Of a stretch of 7,946 bases of DNA, positions 5,913 through 7,946 are shown piece after piece. The DNA is from Streptomyces speibonae (GTDB lineage Bacteria; Actinomycetota; Actinomycetes; Streptomycetales; Streptomycetaceae), in assembly GCA_000715605.1 (NCBI GenBank), contig KL568541.1, forward strand, positions 24,667-32,612, read 5' to 3'. Position 1 is the stretch's first letter; every line of letters starts with the position of its first letter. Under the pieces are notes generated by a model that did no database searches, was not told where the DNA came from, and worked only from the letters and a program-made list of their open reading frames with translations. The position numbers and the translations under genes were made by a program.

Positions 5913-7052
5913 GTGGTTCTGAAAACCTTCGGCTGGTCGTTCGCGGTCACCGCGCTCGGCCTGGTCGCAGCGATCCTCTTCGGGGGGTGGACCGCCTTCG
6001 GAATCGTGGCGATCCTCTCGATCCTCGAGATTTCGCTGTCCTTCGACAACGCGGTGGTCAACGCCGGCATCCTGAAGAAGATGAATGCCTTCTGGCAGAA
6101 GATCTTCCTCACCGTCGGCATTCTGATCGCCGTCTTCGGTATGCGGCTGGTCTTCCCCGTCGTCATCGTCGCCGTCAGCGCACAGCTCGGGCCGATCGAG
6201 GCGGTCGACCTCGCGCTCAGCGACAAGGATCGCTACCAGGAGCTCGTCACCGACGCGCACCCGGCGATCGCCGCGTTCGGTGGCATGTTCCTGCTCATGA
6301 TCTTCCTCGACTTCATCTTCGAGGAGCGGGAGATCAAGTGGCTGGGCTGGCTGGAGCGCCCGCTGGCCAAGCTCGGCAAGATCGACATGCTGTCGGTCTG
6401 CATCGCGCTGATCATCCTGCTGATCTCCGCCATCACCTTCGCCACCCAGGCCCACCAGCACGGCGGCGCCCATGTGGACAAGTCGGGCACGGTCCTGCTC
6501 TCCGGCATCGCCGGTCTGATCACCTACATGGTGGTGGGCGGCCTCTCCGGATTCTTCGAGGACCGGCTCGAAGAGGAGGAGGAACGTGAGCACGAGGAGG
6601 AGGAACAGGCGGAGCGCGAAGGCAAGCCGCGCTCGGCGGTCGCCCTGGCCGGCAAGGCCGCGTTCTTCATGTTCCTCTACCTCGAGGTGCTCGACGCGTC
6701 CTTCTCCTTCGACGGTGTGATCGGCGCCTTCGCCATCACCAACGACATCGTGCTGATGGCGCTCGGCCTCGGCATCGGCGCCATGTACGTCCGTTCGCTC
6801 ACGGTCTACCTGGTCCGCCAGGGCACCCTGGACGACTACGTCTACCTGGAGCACGGCGCGCACTACGCGATCGGCGCGCTGGCGATGATCCTGCTCGTCA
6901 CGATCCAGTACGAGATCAACGAGATCGTCACCGGCCTGATCGGCGTCGTCCTGATCGGTGCCTCCTTCTGGTCCTCCGTGCGCCGCAACCGGGCGCTCGC
7001 GGAAGCGGAGGGACCGGCCGACGAGAAGACTGAGGTCTCCTCCGGGGTGTGA
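5913..7052 (+). CDS. DUF475 family integral membrane protein, TerC/LysE-superfamily type
   Basis: This 379-residue protein has about nine hydrophobic segments, roughly at 10-30, 31-47, 65-90, 117-136, 158-178, 192-212, 246-262, 276-298 and 317-350. Two similar motifs, E39-ISLSFDNAVV (39-49) and E258-VLDASFSFDGVIG (258-271), form the internal repeat of the TerC-like fold. Their acidic residues in mid-membrane are the probable metal-ion site. Between the halves lie a His-rich stretch (H181, H183, H187) and a strongly acidic loop (216-236, mostly Glu). TerC relatives export manganese or pair with TerD proteins at the membrane; here DUF475 takes the TerC place in the cluster. Transport is inferred, not shown. 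The GTG start has only a weak GGGG Shine-Dalgarno 6 nt upstream. It is 49 bp after terD with no hairpin between, so the two are probably co-transcribed. Confidence 0.92.
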   Translation: MVLKTFGWSFAVTALGLVAAILFGGWTAFGIVAILSILEISLSFDNAVVNAGILKKMNAFWQKIFLTVGILIAVFGMRLVFPVVIVAVSAQLGPIEAVDLALSDKDRYQELVTDAHPAIAAFGGMFLLMIFLDFIFEEREIKWLGWLERPLAKLGKIDMLSVCIALIILLISAITFATQAHQHGGAHVDKSGTVLLSGIAGLITYMVVGGLSGFFEDRLEEEEEREHEEEEQAEREGKPRSAVALAGKAAFFMFLYLEVLDASFSFDGVIGAFAITNDIVLMALGLGIGAMYVRSLTVYLVRQGTLDDYVYLEHGAHYAIGALAMILLVTIQYEINEIVTGLIGVVLIGASFWSSVRRNRALAEAEGPADEKTEVSSGV

Positions 7053-7077
7053 CAGCCCTCCGGGTGAGGAACGCTCT

Positions 7078-7121
7078 CGACGGGGCGGCCGCGAGGACCA
7101 CTCCTCGCGGCCGCCCCGTCG
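7078..7121 (+). terminator. Strong hairpin terminator after the DUF475 gene
   Basis: A perfect 20-bp stem (7078-7097 with 7102-7121) closes a CCAC tetraloop, starting 26 nt after the stop codon. It is the strongest hairpin in the window. No U-tract follows. It probably ends the terD-DUF475 transcript or protects its 3' end. Confidence 0.85.
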
Positions 7122-7128
7122 GCCGTCC

Positions 7129-7161
7129 GGCACCAGGGTGCCCGGGCGGCCGGGGCGGGGG
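7129..7161 (+). promoter_or_regulatory. Palindrome and G-tract motif upstream of the TerA-like gene
   Basis: GGCACC and GGTGCC (7129-7134 and 7137-7142) form a short palindrome. G-runs at 7136-7138, 7144-7146, 7152-7155 and 7157-7161 fit a four-tract quadruplex pattern with loops of 5, 5 and 1 nt. They lie 25-57 bp before the ATG of the TerA-like gene, where its promoter would be expected, but no -10 or -35 is recognisable. In DNA this GC-rich such motifs can arise by chance. Confidence 0.25.
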
Positions 7162-7185
7162 CCGACAAGCGGACTTGGGGCGGGA

Positions 7186-7923
7186 ATGGGTTTCCTGGAC
7201 GGACTGCGGCGCGGCAGCGAGAGCGCCTTCGACTCGGGCAACGCGGCCACCAACGCGATCGAGCTGACCAAGCGGCACGCTCAGGTGTCGCTGACCAAGC
7301 AAGGGGCGGCCACCGGCCATCTGCGGATCAATCTGAGCTGGCGGATGCGCACCTCCGACCTCGGCGGCCCCCAGCGGGAGAGCCTGCTGCGCCACCCCCT
7401 GAAGGCGCTCAAGCCCCCGGAGGTCGTCGGCCACAGCCAGTCCATGGTCAACGTCGACCTCGACCTGGGCTGTCTCTACGAGCTCCAGGACGGCGCCAAG
7501 GGCGTGGTCCAGCCCCTGGGCGGCCTGCTCGGCGACGTCAACGCGCCGCCGTACGTCAAGCTCAGCGGCGACGACCGGTTCGGCTCGGCCTCCGGCGAGA
7601 CGATGTACGTCAACCTCGACCACCGCGAGCAGTTCAAACGCCTGCTGATCTTCGCGTACATCTACGACCAGACCCCCGCGTTCGACCGGACGCACGCCGT
7701 CGTCACGCTGTACCCGAGCAACGGCCCCCGGATCGAGATCGGCCTCGACGAGCGCCACCCCCAGGCCCGCTCCTGCGCGGTGGTGATGATCGAGAACGTC
7801 AAGAACGAGATCCTCGTCCGCCGCGAGGTGAAGTTCGTCTACGGCTTCCAGGCGGAACTGGACCGGCTGTACGGCTGGGGCCTTCAGTGGGGCCGGGGCT
7901 TCAAGAGCAAGGCCGGCCGCTGA
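7186..7923 (+). CDS. TerA-like / TerD-superfamily tellurium resistance protein
   Basis: This 245-residue cytosolic protein resembles TerA, a relative of TerD in tellurite and stress clusters. After a variable, possibly helical N-terminus (1-32), VSLTKQG (34-40) recalls the opening strand of TerD, and INLSW (48-52) follows. The TerA-like core reads DLDLGCLYELQDG (91-103), then KGVVQPLGG (105-113), PPYVKLSGDDRFG (121-133), GETMYVNLDHREQFKRLLIFAYIY (137-160) and AVVTLYP (171-177). Asp residues in DLDLG and SGDDR occupy the places of TerD calcium ligands. The ATG is preceded by GGGGCGGGA, a weak ribosome site. It is separated from DUF475 by a 20-bp hairpin and may have its own promoter. The gene is complete and ends 23 bp before the window edge. 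The function is inferred from family and neighbours. Confidence 0.88.
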   Translation: MGFLDGLRRGSESAFDSGNAATNAIELTKRHAQVSLTKQGAATGHLRINLSWRMRTSDLGGPQRESLLRHPLKALKPPEVVGHSQSMVNVDLDLGCLYELQDGAKGVVQPLGGLLGDVNAPPYVKLSGDDRFGSASGETMYVNLDHREQFKRLLIFAYIYDQTPAFDRTHAVVTLYPSNGPRIEIGLDERHPQARSCAVVMIENVKNEILVRREVKFVYGFQAELDRLYGWGLQWGRGFKSKAGR

Positions 7924-7936
7924 GCGGGCCCCCGCT
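7923..7936 (+). terminator. Short hairpin at the stop of the TerA-like gene
   Basis: AGCGG (7923-7927) and CCGCT (7932-7936) can pair around a 4-nt loop right at the TGA and are followed by a T. The stem is short and the window ends 10 nt later, so the call is weak. Confidence 0.25.
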
Positions 7937-7946
7937 TCACCGGTCC

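Noticed and set aside
5850..7271. A 473-codon minus-strand open frame opposite DUF475
   Set aside because: It is the antisense shadow of the membrane protein, giving a His/Asp/Arg-rich sequence without a fold signature.

Overview
The window is very GC-rich chromosomal DNA with GTG starts, G/C-biased third codon positions and strong GC hairpins without U-tracts. The proteins resemble those of filamentous actinobacteria, and Streptomyces or a close relative is the best guess. It looks like ordinary core chromosome: I see no insertion sequence, integrase, CRISPR array, tRNA or rRNA.

Layout. Positions 1-294, downstream of aceE, are non-coding and hold a degenerate tandem repeat of about 117 bp with the GC-rich hairpin type scattered between Streptomyces genes. 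Positions 295-3042 (minus strand) encode AceE, the homodimeric-type pyruvate dehydrogenase E1. A divergent intergenic region of about 400 bp (3043-3445) carries several inverted repeats. All later genes are on the plus strand: a small acidic DUF3052 protein (3446-3883), an AhpE-type peroxiredoxin (3992-4450), two TerD-family paralogues (4564-5139 and 5288-5863), a DUF475 membrane protein related to TerC (5913-7052) and a TerA-like protein (7186-7923). Strong hairpins follow DUF3052, lie between the two terD genes (two in a row) and follow the DUF475 gene.

How the genes may work together. The aceE / DUF3052 / AhpE divergent order matches, from memory, the aceE-Rv2239c-ahpE order of Mycobacterium tuberculosis, so this part is probably an old actinobacterial neighbourhood joining central carbon entry, a protein of unknown function and peroxide detoxification. 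The downstream genes form a compact Ter module: calcium-binding TerD proteins, a TerA-like protein and an integral membrane partner of the TerC/LysE type, here DUF475. Such modules are linked to tellurite, metal and envelope stress, with the membrane protein as anchor or ion transporter. A GGGAAC-N19-GTT element before the first terD suggests control by an ECF sigma factor such as SigR.

I found no clearly new system. The most useful leads are the conserved DUF3052-AhpE-aceE linkage, the DUF475-based Ter module with a His-rich segment and acidic loop, the possible ECF promoter, and the paired hairpins between the terD copies.
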